Shown: positions 48,361 through 62,100 of the stretch, one piece after another
Layout: each line of letters opens with the position of its first letter
Position numbering within the stretch: the first letter of the stretch is position 1
DNA from: Lineus longissimus
Lineage: Eukaryota > Nemertea > Pilidiophora > Heteronemertea > Lineidae
Length of the DNA: 64,000 nucleotides
Direction of reading: 5' to 3'
Assembly: GCF_910592395.1 (NCBI RefSeq)
Contig: NC_088323.1
Span: forward strand, 2,232,001 to 2,296,000
The notes under the pieces: model-generated
What the model was told of the DNA's origin: nothing
Databases searched by the model: none
The model's input: only the letters and a program-made list of their open reading frames with translations
Translations under genes and position numbers: made by a program

Positions 48361-51230
48361 TCCTAAGCGCCATCTTTGAGCGAAAAACAAGACTCTTTTA
48401 ACACATTGAATATATCATATCATGAGGTATATCAAAAACCATACGATAACTGGTCTGGAGAGAGTACTAATGATCAACACAGACGGAGAAAAATACATGG
48501 GATAATGGAACACATTTAGAATGATTTCACCCTGAAACTTTTACTTCAATAGAAGGCTTTTGGAAATAATGATAAATTCGGTTTTTCCTTTGAGGAAAAT
48601 GTGTGCTGAAGATTTACATATTTATTGACTGGAATATCGTTAGATTTCAAAATTGTTTATTGGATTACAAATTATGATTATTTGATTACAAGTTATAAAT
48701 ACACAGTGGCTTATTTACGTGTGTACGGAGGGTGCATGTGATGCCCCGCTAGGCGCTGTCCACACGAAAACATGTCTGGTGTTTTATACAAGTTAACCAA
48801 TTTGATATTGAAATGTCTAAGGTGAAGATAAGTGGCTCAAGCCAGCACAATGAAACTTGCCACTGGTGTTGTTGTTTTGGATCCAAATGTTCTCATTTTA
48901 GACAGCATTTTGGACAGCAAATTAACAGCAAATAAGACAATTCTAATTTGGATTTAAAAAGGACCTCTGACTTGACTTCATTAAACTGGTCGAAGGTTGC
49001 ATTGGTGCTTGGCTGATGGAGGGATCAACCTGGAGCAAATATTGTAAAATGGGTGACGGGGCTGTTTTAGGTTTATGGGTTTTGAAAGGAAATCGTTAAG
49101 GATACACTCAACAAGTTCAGTGACTTCGAGGATGTGGTCAGGCGCACTATTTTAATGCTTTGCTGGTTTTTTAGCTTGCTTTAGACATATCAAATTTAGT
49201 CAGGGTGATTGCAGCCAAAGCTTAGGAGTGGTATTTAGTTCAGCTGATCAACGCTGTTAAACTGGCTGATCTTATATTACCCACATACCGACAGGAATCA
49301 TGGGGCATTATTGGAGTGGATTTGCTTGGCTGGTCACAATTGTCACCCACATAAAAGCGTGAACAAATCTATGGTTTGGCCACATGTTGAAATCAGAAGC
49401 CAGGGAAGGCACTGTACTGGAAAACGGTTTTGAAGGTTGTGTCCAAATGTATAAAGGAAAGCCAGACAGACAGATATGATATTTTGCGATACATGCTGTA
49501 TATTGTATATTTTCTTATTTATCTTAGTTTTTGTAGTATTGCCTCTTTTTGTTGTGGTTTGAGGCGTTTGCTGTAAACGAAGCTTTCCCCTGCCATAATC
49601 GGACCTTGGTCTGCGAACCTTCAACTTGTCGTATTTTTCGCCAGCAGTGTATTTTGGAGCAGTTTGCGATTGCAAATCGTTAACAAATCATCGGTCCTGG
49701 TGATTTGTCAACCATTTGCAGACAAAAAGGCAGATTTTTTGGTGGAAATGCCTAATATCTTGTGCCATTAGTGGGGGTTGTAGTGACTACTTCACAGAGA
49801 CTCCTCTCTCTTTGTCTGTAGTACTATGCCCCAAGCCTCTTTGGCCAGACTTGAAAAGGGGGGAAATGTTCTGCTAGTTCAGACATGTTCTGAGTTTCTG
49901 TGAAGTTTGCACACAGCTTCAGGAAATAAGGACTTAGTATTTTCACCCTTGTATGACCAGAGAGAGTGAAGTACTGTCTCCTCTTGTACTGTGTTCCCTT
50001 GGAATGCATTACTCGTAATGTACATACATGTACAATACAATGGGTGGTTTGGGTTCAGCTTGACATTCTACACTTCATGTTTCACACCTTAAAGGGTGAA
50101 TATATTTGGTTGCTATCCATGGCAACTTCTTTGAAACATCAGGGTTTCTTCCATCGGGGGGAGGGAGGGGGAGTACCCCTTTGTGTGTGCTTACAAAAAT
50201 GGGTTATACATGTACCATCTAAAGATGAATGTTGTATAAGTATGTCATGACCTACTAGTCTTTTTATGGTATTATGATACAAACTGATCATTATTATGCA
50301 AAAGTTTCGTTCTGGAGTTAAGTTGTTCAAGAACTTGCAGTGTTACGGGTTTCAGAAAGCAAAAAATATTGATGTTGTAATGTTGAAAAAGTGTATTGAT
50401 AACAAAGGAGGAAGATAGTTATATTCGACCGTTGCAATTATTGATTTGCTTGGTCCTGTTGATTTGTAAATTTGGCCATAATCACGGTGGATGAATATTT
50501 AAGGTATTGAGTTTACCTTACAATAAGAAATAAGGCCCTCCTATTAAAGTGTTGGCTTTGTTAAGGACTTACTCCACTATATCCGGAAACTGGTGTGGTT
50601 TGTTGTTGCGATGAAATTTCAAATGCAAAAATGGCAAACTACTAAGGTTTTGTTAGTGGAATACAAGTAAGTAAGCTACATGTAGGCTAGCCGTACAATG
50701 AACTAGTCTTTGTCAGCTTCATCCTTGTGGTCTTTTCATCTCGAGGCTAACGCATATTCATTTAAGGTTATACAATACCATTATCCACCGTGATAACAAA
50801 CTCGAATTAAATTATCAAGATCTGTATAATCTGCATACTTGTTTTTGCAATTCTAGCGATATAAATTGACATTTAGCAGTAAAAGTAGGATATTTATTTT
50901 GTTATCCTGGAGAAAAGGGTAATATTGAATGGTTTTCGTAATGTTTTGGTGAATGTGAAGCTTTTGAAGTGTTTATCAAACCCTCGGGTTGAGGGTATAC
51001 GGGACATTTTCAAAATACACTATTGCCAAAAAAGGATTCAAAGGCCTGGTCGTGGATGATGTTATGTTTTTGGATCGACTGTAGTTAGCCTAGATCTCCC
51101 TACATTATGGAATCGTGAGAGATTTTTAATGAGGAAAAGTGGTAGTGAGGTACGTTTGAATCGTGATGTATAAAACGGCACTGTTTTATTTATTATGCTG
51201 CTTTTGTCTTGTCTCGTTTGGATTTCTGTA

Positions 51231-51236
51231 AATAAA
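51231..51236 (+). promoter_or_regulatory. Candidate poly(A) signal for the DNAJB6-like gene
   Basis: This is the first AATAAA that I found on the plus strand after the stop at 48360. A 2.9-kb 3'UTR is possible, but a variant signal closer to the stop could be used instead. Confidence 0.3.
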
Positions 51237-51289
51237 TCATGTTGATAAAAAAATCAGTTGTTCTTGTAAAATATGATTATGTCAGAGGC

Positions 51290-51790
51290 CTCTGTGAATC
51301 TTATGTGCATGGCCATTTGTCGCGCCGAGTGACAGCCCATCCTTATATATGCAGATATGATTCTGTCCCCGAGTCACAACCTGTCATATTATGTCTCAAG
51401 AAGGAATCTGCAGACCCGATTCTGTCTCTGAATCACAACCAGTCATGGTATGCTCAGGGGAGGAATCTGTGGATATGATTATGTTCCCAAGTCACAGGTG
51501 GCTACTTTATGCCTCGAGGAGGAATCTTTGGTTGTGATTTTGTCCCAGAGTCACAACTGCCATGTTGTGCCTCAAGTTGAAATCTCTGGATCTCATTCTG
51601 ACATCCGGTCACAACCTGTCATATTGTCTCTCAAGAAGGAATCCGTTTATCCAGTTCCAGCCCCAGGTCACTATCTGTTATTTTATGCCTCCAGGACAAA
51701 TCAGTGGACCGAATTATGTGCTGAATTCACAACCAGACATGTTGTGCTTCATGGACGAATTTGTGCATTAGTCACAACCTGACATTGTTG
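51290..51790 (+). repeat. Degenerate minisatellite, unit about 57-60 bp
   Basis: Repeated words are GAGTCACAACCTGTCATATT, TATGTCTCAAGAAGGAATC and GATTCTGTCCC. They recur about eight times with considerable drift, so this is an old array. Confidence 0.75.
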
Positions 51791-51834
51791 CATGCTTTAT
51801 TTTGCACAATTTGCCAAATATCTTCAAGACCAGG

Positions 51835-52295
51835 ATATGATGACCCTCGGTCTAACTGTCCCTTGAGAATGAAGGTCCTATATGGTCCCACCAGGACATG
51901 ATGACCCGCTGTCCGGCACACTGTCCCTTGATAATGAAGGTCCTTAGGGTCCTATCAGGACATGATAACCCAATGTCACACTGTCCCTTGAGAATGAAGG
52001 TCCTTTAGGGTGCCACCAGGACATGATGCCCTAAGCACACACTGTCCCTTGAGAATGAGATTCCCCAGGTCCCATCAGGACATAATGACCCGATGTCACA
52101 ATGTCCCTTGAGAATGAAGGTCATATGGTCCCACCAGGATATGATGACCCGATGTCCGGCACACTGTCCCTTGTGAATGAAGGTCATATGGTCCCACCAG
52201 GACATGATGACCCGATGTCACACTGTCCCTTGTGAATGAAGGTCCTAGGGTCCCACCAGGACTTGATGGCTTAATGTCAAACTGTCCCTCGATAG
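51835..52295 (+). repeat. Minisatellite, unit about 60 bp, about eight copies
   Basis: Unit words are CACTGTCCCTTGAGAATGAA, GGTCCTAGGGTCCCACCAGG and ACATGATGACCCGATGTC. Units vary in length from 56 to 65 bp. It abuts the preceding array but is unrelated in sequence. Confidence 0.85.
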
Positions 52296-52544
52296 CCTAA
52301 TGAAAAGTTGTAAATCTGGTTATTCGAGTGAACGGAACAAGTGTCATTTTGTTTGCTTTAGTCTTTGACATAACATTGTTGGGTTGGAGCTGCAGAAGAG
52401 AGAAAAATGCTATGACTGTCAGTGCTGTAGAAACTAAACAACATTTCAAGTATCTCTGTCGAGAGCACTTTTGAGTTGTGCCTTGCATTTATTTTGGTGA
52501 AGATGGTGGGGAAATGTGCTCCATTTTAAACTAAAGTTTGGCGT

Positions 52545-52820
52545 TGAGACTACCGGTAATATGGTGGTCGGTACTCCAGCCCAGAATTGACCATGTTCTG
52601 GTGGCTTGTTAGGGACAATGTCACAATCTGTGATTGTACCCATCAATCTGATGCAGGTTAGTTGGTTTGCGACATTGTACCAATCCTGAGCATCCTCATT
52701 GAGACACCGACTACTATGGTAGTCTATACTCCAGCCCAGAATTGACCTTGCTCTGGTGGTTTTTGTCTGGGACAGAGTCACAACCTATGATTGCGCCCGT
52801 CCTTCTGATGCAGATGCGTT
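52545..52820 (+). repeat. Direct duplication of about 159 bp
   Basis: TACTCCAGCCCAGAATTGAC occurs near 52570 and again near 52729. Matching flanks include GTCACAATCTGTGATTG / GTCACAACCTATGATTG and TCTGATGCAG. The copies are diverged. Confidence 0.7.
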
Positions 52821-53527
52821 GTTTCTGTTGTGAGCGTCCGCACAAAGACATGTAGACCCTGCTGGTAGAGCAGATCAAGACTCTCCTGCTGTAAAGTCGG
52901 CCAGGAATCATTGCACAGTAAATTCACTCGCTTGACCCACTGATCACAACCTCCAAAGACAAGAATATGTATTTTGACTCCTTGCCGACCACAAGCTGTT
53001 GTGGCCCCGAACCATGTACATTTGCACGAGTGGAAATACTATGCCATAGGTCTGGCAGTGGTGTTGGGGGTACCATACAAATATTTGTTCCACTTGTTGT
53101 ATAACAATAGAAATTAACAAGATAGTTCAATCCAAGTTGTGCCTTCAAATGGAGGAAGAATGCCCTGGTTCTAAAGAAGGAGGATGCAGCGTCACTCAAT
53201 ACAGCATTTCGTGATGGACAGCATAGACCACCAGCTCAGATGGCGTTTATATCATCACAAAAACTAAGTCAGCTATCATCTCACAATTTTCTGGAAGACA
53301 TTCACAGCCTTGTCTTTCCCACAGCAGTGATCTGGGCCTACTGTCATGGACTGACCTATCATCGCACTGTGCACTGATGACATGCACACCAGGGCCTACT
53401 GCCTTAGACTAAGCTATCATCTCACCATGCTTGTGAAGACAGGTACAATGTACATGGCCATCTCTTCTTTACCGCAGGCATAAGGGCCTAACGAAAAAGA
53501 TTTTGGATTCGCCGTCGTAAAAACAGA

Positions 53528-54430
53528 ATTGTAACAGCTACTGTCATCAGCTTGGTTGTGACAGGGTCGAGGACGAGCGAAGCCGGCTGGTAATTAATAT
53601 TCGGATCGTGGACATTGTAGCAGCTACTGTCATCAGCTTGGTTGTGACAGTGTCAAGGACGAGTGAAGCCGGCTGGTAACTACTATTCAGATCTTGGACA
53701 TTGTAGCAGCTACTGTCATCAGCTTGGTTGTGACAGGGTCTAGGACGAGCGGAGCCGGCTGGTAACTACTATTCAGATCGTGGACATTGTAGCAGCTACT
53801 GTCATCAGCTTGGTTGTGACAGGGTCTAGGACGAGCGGAGCCGGCTGGTAACTACTATTCAGATCTCGGACATTGTGACAGCTACTGTCATCAGCTTGGT
53901 TGTGACAGTGTCTAGGACGAGTGAAGCCGGCTGGTAACTACTATTCAGATCGTGGATATTGTAGCAGCTACTGTCATCAGCTTGGTTGTGACAGGGTCTA
54001 GGACGAGTGAAGCCGGCTGGTAACTACTATTCAGATCGTGGACATTGTAGCAGCTACTGTCATCAGCTTGGTTGTGACAGGGTCTAGGACTAGTGAAGAC
54101 AGCTGGTAACTACTATTCAGATCTCGGACATTGTAGCAGCTACTGTCATCAGCTTGGTTGTGACAGGGTCTAGGACGAGTGAAGCCGGCTGGTAACTCCT
54201 TTTCAGATCTCGGACATTGTGACATGTACTGTCATCAGCTTGGTTGTGACAGTGTCCAGGACGAGCGAAGACAGTAATTGGTAACTACTATTCAGATCTT
54301 GGACATTGTAGCAGCTACTGTCATCAGCTTGGTTGTGACAGGGTCTAGGACTAGTGAAGCCGGCTGGTAACTACTATTCAGATCTCGGACATTGTAGCAG
54401 CTACCGTCATCAGATTGGTTGTGACATGGT
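53528..54430 (+). repeat. 86-bp minisatellite, about ten copies
   Basis: Each unit contains CAGCTACTGTCATCAGCTTG, GTTGTGACAGGGTCTAGGAC and CGGCTGGTAACTACTATTCA. Copies are similar, with a few substitutions and small indels (one near 54270). No function is apparent. Confidence 0.92.
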
Positions 54431-55836
54431 CCCTACAGGGAGACATACAAGACATATGCCTTCCCAAATCAAATATGTGTAAGTGCTTGATTTCAATTTA
54501 AACAGTTTTTGTAAATCGCTCACTGATAAATGATCGAGATATTAATTGCAACTTGTGTCGATAACAGCAGAAATAAAAACGTGGAAAAGATTATCCTTCA
54601 TTAGAAGATTGATAGCATTCAGATTCAAATTGCTTTCACAGAAGAAGAAACACTTTTAATTTCGCATATATATATTTATTTTTTCAAAGGTTTTCTATAG
54701 ATTTAAAAACTTTCAAAGAAGATTATACATGACACCATGGTTACTGACGAAGACATTATATCAAATTTAGGTTTGTGACCCGTCACAGCAAAACAAGGCA
54801 CATGTCTCTCCGAGCTTGGCAGGTTGAGACAGACTGGTTGTTCATTTCTCTGTGATGTCTACATTTTGAGGAATACGAGTACATTGATTTCTTCCATAAT
54901 GTGTCATGGTGTCCTCAAGGGTCATCTTCTATGCGTCATGCGTCTTGTTTTGCTATGACAGGTAATCATTTGTGCATTGTTTCTTTAAAGCACAGAGGCA
55001 AAGAAAGAGATATTACTCATAATGTCCCCACTACAAAAAAACTGTCAACTCTTTGACACATAATGAACAGATTTTGTCCCCAATACATGTAGCAACGTAA
55101 TGACAACATGGAAAGATCATGCATAAATATTGCTCACCTTGGGGGAAATTTTACAAAAATCATTTCAGCAATACTTTTTTTGGAAGAACTATTTTTAATA
55201 CTGACAACTGCAAGAGGGGAAAGTGCGTCAGCCAGAAACACCTCTGGTCCATTCAGGAATCAGGTTGATGATAGGCAGGTCTTCGCATTAACAGACAGAT
55301 AACTGAATTTCTAAACGAAGGCTATTGAAGTCTTAAGACTATTGACGGCCTATTCTAATCATAATTCGAATTCATGTACAAAATCTTCTGGAAGTGATCT
55401 TTATTGAGGTTTTCCAGACTTTCTTTGGTGTTCTTGCAGTTAGGGATTGGCGAATTATGCAGTGCCCTTCTATTGAAAATGATTACTGAATGGACGATAA
55501 TGTTTATATTTGTTCTAAACTCAAATAATATGTACAGAAGTGCATGTAATCAAGACAACAGCAATAATGCATGGAGAATAATAACAATAGTAATAATGAT
55601 AATAATACAGATGTACATGTAGTAATAATTTTTTTCATATCAGCACCTAAATGTTCGAGATGGGTCAAGCAGGTCATCCTGTGTGTCCAGTTATTGGTCA
55701 AACTTGATGACAGTTCACAGGCTCTGTGAATTTTTTCCTCCTACCCACTTTTTAGCCATGTCGGCTGTCACTTTTAGCCATATTTTAGCCATATTGAGTC
55801 AGCTCCAGCCATTGCCGATCGTTTGTCCATCTTGGG

Positions 55837-55938
55837 GCCGACCCCACAGTAAGAGACAAGACCACTAATGAATATTCATAGGTTGGAGCCGACCCCACGG
55901 TAAGAGACAAGACCACTAATGAATATTCATAGGTTGGA
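55837..55938 (+). repeat. Tandem duplication of 51 bp
   Basis: Two adjacent 51-bp units begin GCCGACCCCACAGTAAGAGA and differ at about one base, which indicates a recent duplication. Confidence 0.9.
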
Positions 55939-58082
55939 GGGTCCAGGCCTATCTATTAGACGAGTGCATGTTTTTTACTCTCAAGTACATATTTGGAGAG
56001 GTATTGAAAAAATATTTGTTGTGGCAAGTCTACAGATATAAAGAAATTATTTGATGAAAAAATTAATTTCGAATTTTGCTAATTGGGTAATAGGGGGCGT
56101 GTTTTGAGTTTTTTCTGCCAGTTGGCTGAAAAGAGTGGAAATATCAAAGTCTGTCTAATTTGTCGATTAAAAAAAAATTTCCGTGGTCAATCACCATTTT
56201 ATTTTTCACCATTTACTTGCCCGACTGTCCGGAATAACATAATCTAAATTTCAGATTCACAACACCACGCGTTCTTTGATGCGTCGCGGTCAAACATTGA
56301 CAATTTAACTGCTAAAAGGCTTAAAAAATCAATTGTGGTCTTGTCTCGTAACATGTGCAAGAATGGCAGCTCGCCAGTACTGAGACTAGCCAATCAACGA
56401 ACGATTCGAGGAACCCGTGACCGGAGACTCCATGGCAACGAAGCGAGCGGGAAACGAGCCGATAATGTATGCGTAAGGCGACCAGCAGCGCCACCAAAAT
56501 CACTAGCGGCAAAGGGTAGAACTACAATGCAGATAGCAACCACGTGTGCTAGCGCGGCCGCCCGCAAATAATTATAATTAAGTTTAACTGACTAACGATC
56601 GTTCCTTGGTGCATTTGGTGTGGAAGTGGATCTCTTTGATAGACTTTGACCAATTTTCGCACAACACTAACAAACCAATCTTTGACCCATCTTAGTCTTT
56701 AATCTACACATTATTTCATATCATTCAGTGACAATGCTACATCCTATCCTAAGCTCTTGTCACATTCCAATTATAAATTAGCAGTTTTCTTATAAAACTT
56801 GTACAAAATGTGGTATATATTCCACTGGAAGAAAATAGTACATGCTTGCAGAGTATAAAAGCACTAGTGGCGTTCTATTTCACCACAGTTGGCCCAATCA
56901 CCACGCGTTAAACATATGTATGGTCTCCTGCAGGTTCTAGCCAACCGCAGGTGAAATGAACTTGTACATGAACTGATACACACAGTTTAACCCTTTAATA
57001 GCCAATGAGTATGCTGAAAAGTTACTTCCCAATAGGGAAATAATGTTGTTGTGATAACTTTAAACCCCTATGGATGATAAAACTTTTTCCCTTTTCACCA
57101 TATGGGACAAGCGCCAGCTTTTGTGCAGATGAGGTCACATACTGCAACTTTTACTCATCGAAAATACCTTTGGTCATGAAAGGGTTACATGAGATTGCAA
57201 CATAAATAAACATGGAGGAAGAATATGGATTATATGTATATTGCATACCGGTATATTGGGCATAGTTTAAGCCATTTCTATACTTTGGTTTGAGACAGAA
57301 GTTTACAGCTTGCACATTGACAGATTTAAGTACATTTTCCACAGGATCCACAGTTGACTTCGGCCCAATAATCTTTCCATTTTCCAGAGCATTTGTGAAG
57401 CAAAAAACCTTTGGAAAAATGGCGATAATTTCGGTGGGGTTGAAATGATGTATCACAATGTGTTTCAAACTTGGAAGCGGATTCAGATTTTACCTCTAAC
57501 TACGTTTCCAGTAAAATCTCTCCAACAGATTTAAAATTCTCATAGGCTTTGATCACAAGATGACAGGGTTTGACACTGATTGTAGGTCAGTGTGACCACC
57601 AAGTCTTGTCTGCCTGCAACAACGACCACAAACAAGCCATGTTTGCTGGAGGTGAACAGGATTGCAATGGTGCTTTACTCGAAGTGACTAATTTCTTAAC
57701 TCAAACTGACTACTGATCAATGTGTACATGTCTACATGATCCCGAGACAAAAGACAACACCTACAATTGACACAATTTTTGTTACGACGTCCACTACATT
57801 GAATGGTCTATAAAGACTATAGCAGAAATGAAAATGTGGTGCATGTTTATACAGTGGAGTTTGCAAGAAGCAAAACAGCAATACCTTGACATTTTATGCA
57901 GGAAAACTGTTTCATCAGCTTTGGCCTGCCCGCATTCAGGGTTGGCTCAACCATTCACATTATCGCCATTGGTAAACTCAAGACATGATCAGCAGACACT
58001 GAAAATGATTTGGCGACGATATTGAACTCAAGTTACAAATGACACTGTATTATAATACATGTATATCCATGGTCAACCTTCT

Positions 58083-58598
58083 GCTTCTCTGAAGGGTGAC
58101 CATGCATTATAGCTTCTCTGAAGGGTGACCATGCATTATAGCTTCTCTGAAGGGTGACCATGCATTATAGCTTCTCTGAAGGGTGACCATGCATTATAGC
58201 TTCTCTGAAGGGTGACCATGCATTATAGCTTCTCTGAAGGGTGACCATGCATTATAGCTTCTCTGAAGGGTGACCATGCATTATAGCTTCTCTGAAGGGT
58301 GACCATGCATTATAGCTTCTCTGAAGGGTGACCATGCATTATAGCTTCTCTGAAGGGTGACCATGCATTATAGCTTCTCTGAAGGGTGACCATGCATTAT
58401 AGCTTCTCTGAAGGGTGACCATGCATTATAGCTTCTCTGAACGGTGACCATGGATTATAGCTTCTCTGAAGGGTGACCATGGATTATAGCTTCTCTGAAG
58501 GGTGACCATGCATTATAGCTTCTCTGAAGGGTGACCATGGATTATAGCTTCTCTGAAGGGTGACCATGGATTATAGCTTCTCTGAAGGGTGACCATGG
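58083..58598 (+). repeat. 29-bp minisatellite, about 18 copies
   Basis: Unit GCTTCTCTGAAGGGTGACC followed by ATGCATTATA. The first twelve units are identical. Five of the last six carry ATGGATTATA (or the shortened ATGGATATA), so the array is polarised. It lies about 0.5 kb beyond the integrin stop codon, probably within or near its 3'UTR on the opposite strand. Confidence 0.95.
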
Positions 58599-59111
58599 AT
58601 ATACATACTTAGGGTACTTACACCCCCAGTATCTGAAGTACACTGTTCTAATGCATTAACTGGAAGAGTCCAAACAGGGAAATTGGGGTGTAAAGGTTAA
58701 AACAATGAGCCAACCCTATCTGCACATTATACAGAAGTCATTCAAAATGTTGACAGGCCCTTGACCCCCAATCTGTTTCATAAATGGCCCCTTGAAAGCC
58801 AAAAGTGCAACCGCCTGACTAGATTCTATGTGCACTAGATATACAGTGCAAGTATTTACACATTAAAAATGCAATGAGTACAAAAATCTCAAGACATGAG
58901 TATTAACCTCCAAATTATCTGATGTATGAGAATTTAAATTGTGTGAAATTTCTTTACTTTTCTAAGGGGATTCTTCTCCCTTGATGCAGATGTCAACAAA
59001 TTCAGAAAACTTGCGAATTTCCATAACTATTTCCTGGGATAGTGAATCACCCTCACTGTGACCATTCTATCACTGTGTTCTTCATTGCTGGTTCCATGCG
59101 GAGAGTTTCGG

Positions 59112-62100
59112 CTACTTCCCAGCATACGTGGGGTTCTTGTACGTTGAGATCGCATGCTTGTAAATAGGATTCTCTCCCTGAAAAACAAAATAATGCGATA
59201 AGTCTGACCCATCACACCAAAATCAGTAGCAAGTGACCACCTTTTGATACAAGACACATCTTTGTATCTTTTGTGGTGGCTGAGATATTAATCAAGCTTT
59301 TTATGACAATCGTTATCTAATTTCCTTTCAGAAGACTTCTACAATCGTCTTCAAGAGCACAACAGACAAGAGTACAGAGATCTGGAAGCATATTTAACAA
59401 ACGAATTCTTACCGTGTCCCATTTCGCATTCTGCCTCTCCTTCTCAAATTTGGCGACCTCACGTCTGTCGTGGATCGTGGTCCAGAGCTTCCAGATGAGC
59501 AGGAGGAAGAGGCCAACTAAGACAATACCTCCAATCACGCCAAGAACAATGGCAAGAACATTGACTGCTGTGGGGCACACTGGAAACGAGAGGACATATT
59601 TGAAAACAGATGCCAATTTCATTTTTTTTGTGTTGAACGCTAGCCCCCTGGCAGTCAGTAGAAGAATCACAACACTTGGCATCATACACTGGCGATGGAC
59701 ACAAAGTATTTCTTGAATGATTGATTGGTCTGACCTATGCCCCAGTCTGGGTAAAGGGGATTAATTACCGGTAATAAACTAATTGACTTACATTTGGTCC
59801 TTTGGGCCTTGATGAGTATATTCCCGTACTGGTCATACTCATAGGTGAAGTAGAAGATACAGTCGTCGTCGTCTGTGAACTGGCAAAGACGTGCTTGATC
59901 CGTAGCTGTAAACAAGACAGAATTAGGGGAGCTGAGCCTCAAACTTCTTCTGAATACGACATCTAGCCTCATGAACAATATCAAGGGATGATACGTGATG
60001 GCCAACATACATAGGCAAATCTTATCTGCTGGCAACAAGAGACAACATTCTAGACAAAAATGAGGGGTGATTTGTAAAGGCCTGTACACAGGAATTGACA
60101 AGGAGGGCATGAGATATGTTGCTTTTCATAAAATAATGGCTTCCAGCAACACCGTGTTCAAATTCTCTTAACAGGATCACTGAAAAATCATCAAACTGCA
60201 ACATACATGTACATGTAGTACAGACAACAGCGATACATACCACTGCCTTAAAGGGGATTGCCAAAGGAAAAAGAGAAGGCATGAATGATACTTTTTCTGT
60301 ATTTTTCTTTGGAATCAATACAGTTATATAATGAATATTTCGATCCTGCGGGGAGGGTTCAGCCCTGCACTCAATCCTTTCTGATTTGTGCTGAGCTCAG
60401 TAAATTCATGATGTGGGTCAGCACAGTGATCATCAGGAAAGGAAAAGCATCTCATCAATATTAATTTCAGCTTCATGGCCCAGACCTACATGTAGGTGTT
60501 GGGCTGGACTTAGGCCAATGACATGTCAACACCAACCTTTAGCTTCAGGGACCATATCGATGTTGGTACAGTTGGCCTTACAGTACTTCTCGTCCAGAGG
60601 GCCGGTACTAAAGCCATGGCACTGGACGCAGGCCTTGCTGGCTTCACATTTACCAGGGCAAGTCTGCAAGGAAAACACTAACATGGTTTAAAGGGGTCAA
60701 ACGGACGTTTTCTGAACCTCAAGAATAAGGATAAGTAAGATAAGACTTTGCCGACTGAATGATTAGAAATGACAGACTACACTACCAGTCATGGGTAGTT
60801 CTCCGAGGCACAACCTAACCGAGATTATCTGTATTCTTTCGACAGAAAACACATTTAAGAGCCACCGTGGCCTAGCTTGTTCCTATGAGACTCACTTTAA
60901 AACTTAAAGGTTGTATGTATTGATGTCTTGAAGTAAACTGGACGATTCAACAATGAAAGAAAATAACTTACCGGGCAATCCTCACAAGTTGGCCCACTGT
61001 AATACGTGTCCAGAGTACACGTGCACACGCCACAAGCACACGCTCCTTTACCATTACAGATGGCACCATTGCTCGCTCGACATGTCTCCCGACTTTTTGG
61101 ACAGTCGCAAGACGGCCCTTCAAATCCCTCATTACATTTGCATGTGCCACATTTACACTTGCCTCTTTCTGGGCCTGGAAATGAAAATAAAGATGACTGA
61201 TGGACTTTTGTTAGCGCTTCTGACCATGGACAGGTCACTTTGAAGCGTCACAGCCTGATCTAATCACCTGATCCTTGCAGGGCCCGTGGAGGCCATGGAC
61301 TAGTGGCTCAGACCTCTGCTGTAGTTATTACAAAACTATAAAACTCAACTACACATTTATCATCACCAATACCGGTGTGCAAGGGATAGTAGTCCTAGGG
61401 CTGATAGTCCGTGTAACAATAGCCCACATTGCTAAATGTTTTGGTTCGGGTTAGCGGTACAATAGATCATGCTGCTTAATTGATCAAATACAATGCTACC
61501 GGACTATGACTCCAGGGGGACTATATCCGCTGTCACACCGGTACCACCACATCGTTAACTCGGGTTTCTTAATTCGGTATAAATTGTGTTTTGCGCTGAA
61601 ACTATTTTTGATTTAGAGCAAGTCGAAAAGGTTTCATGACTGACCACCACAGATCTGTGAATTATCCGGAGCACGGCTGCAAGAGTAATCGTCACACTGG
61701 CAGAATTTTCCGCTGTATTTCTGCCCCGCTATCTGCCCCCTCTGGTTACATTCGCATTCACCACAGACACAGCGTCCAAAGCCGCTACACACGTCCGACG
61801 AATTGGTCCTGCAAGAAAAATAAAAATATTGGTACCAGTACGAAGTATCATTCAAAAGAGTTGAGAAGAGCTCACAACATACATGAAAGATAAAATAGTA
61901 CATGTACTTCATCCAAGTGGGGCAGATTTTATGATTACACTTTTTAGAACTTTTCATAATTCAATTCAAATCTCACATTATCGGTAACAAAACAAGAATT
62001 AAGAAATAAAGAGCAGTCACAGTGTCGCATCTTTCGGCCCAACCGTCACAGTGTCGGCTTGGACTCTGTGAGGTACAGCTGCTTCCAAGCTACAAGATTC

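Larger units (their letters stand above)
48361..59111. other. Gene-poor interval between the DNAJB6-like gene and integrin beta
   Basis: I see no supported gene. The left part, to about 51.2 kb, is probably the DNAJB6 3'UTR and flank; a candidate AATAAA is at 51231-51236. From 51.3 kb onward a series of unrelated tandem arrays follows (listed separately). The right end should hold the integrin 3'UTR. Short ORFs here lack motifs and codon bias. Confidence 0.5.

Noticed and set aside
57151-57468. 105-codon minus ORF near the integrin 3' end
   Set aside because: No motif, no splice context and AT-rich codons; it is likely chance within 3' flanking sequence.
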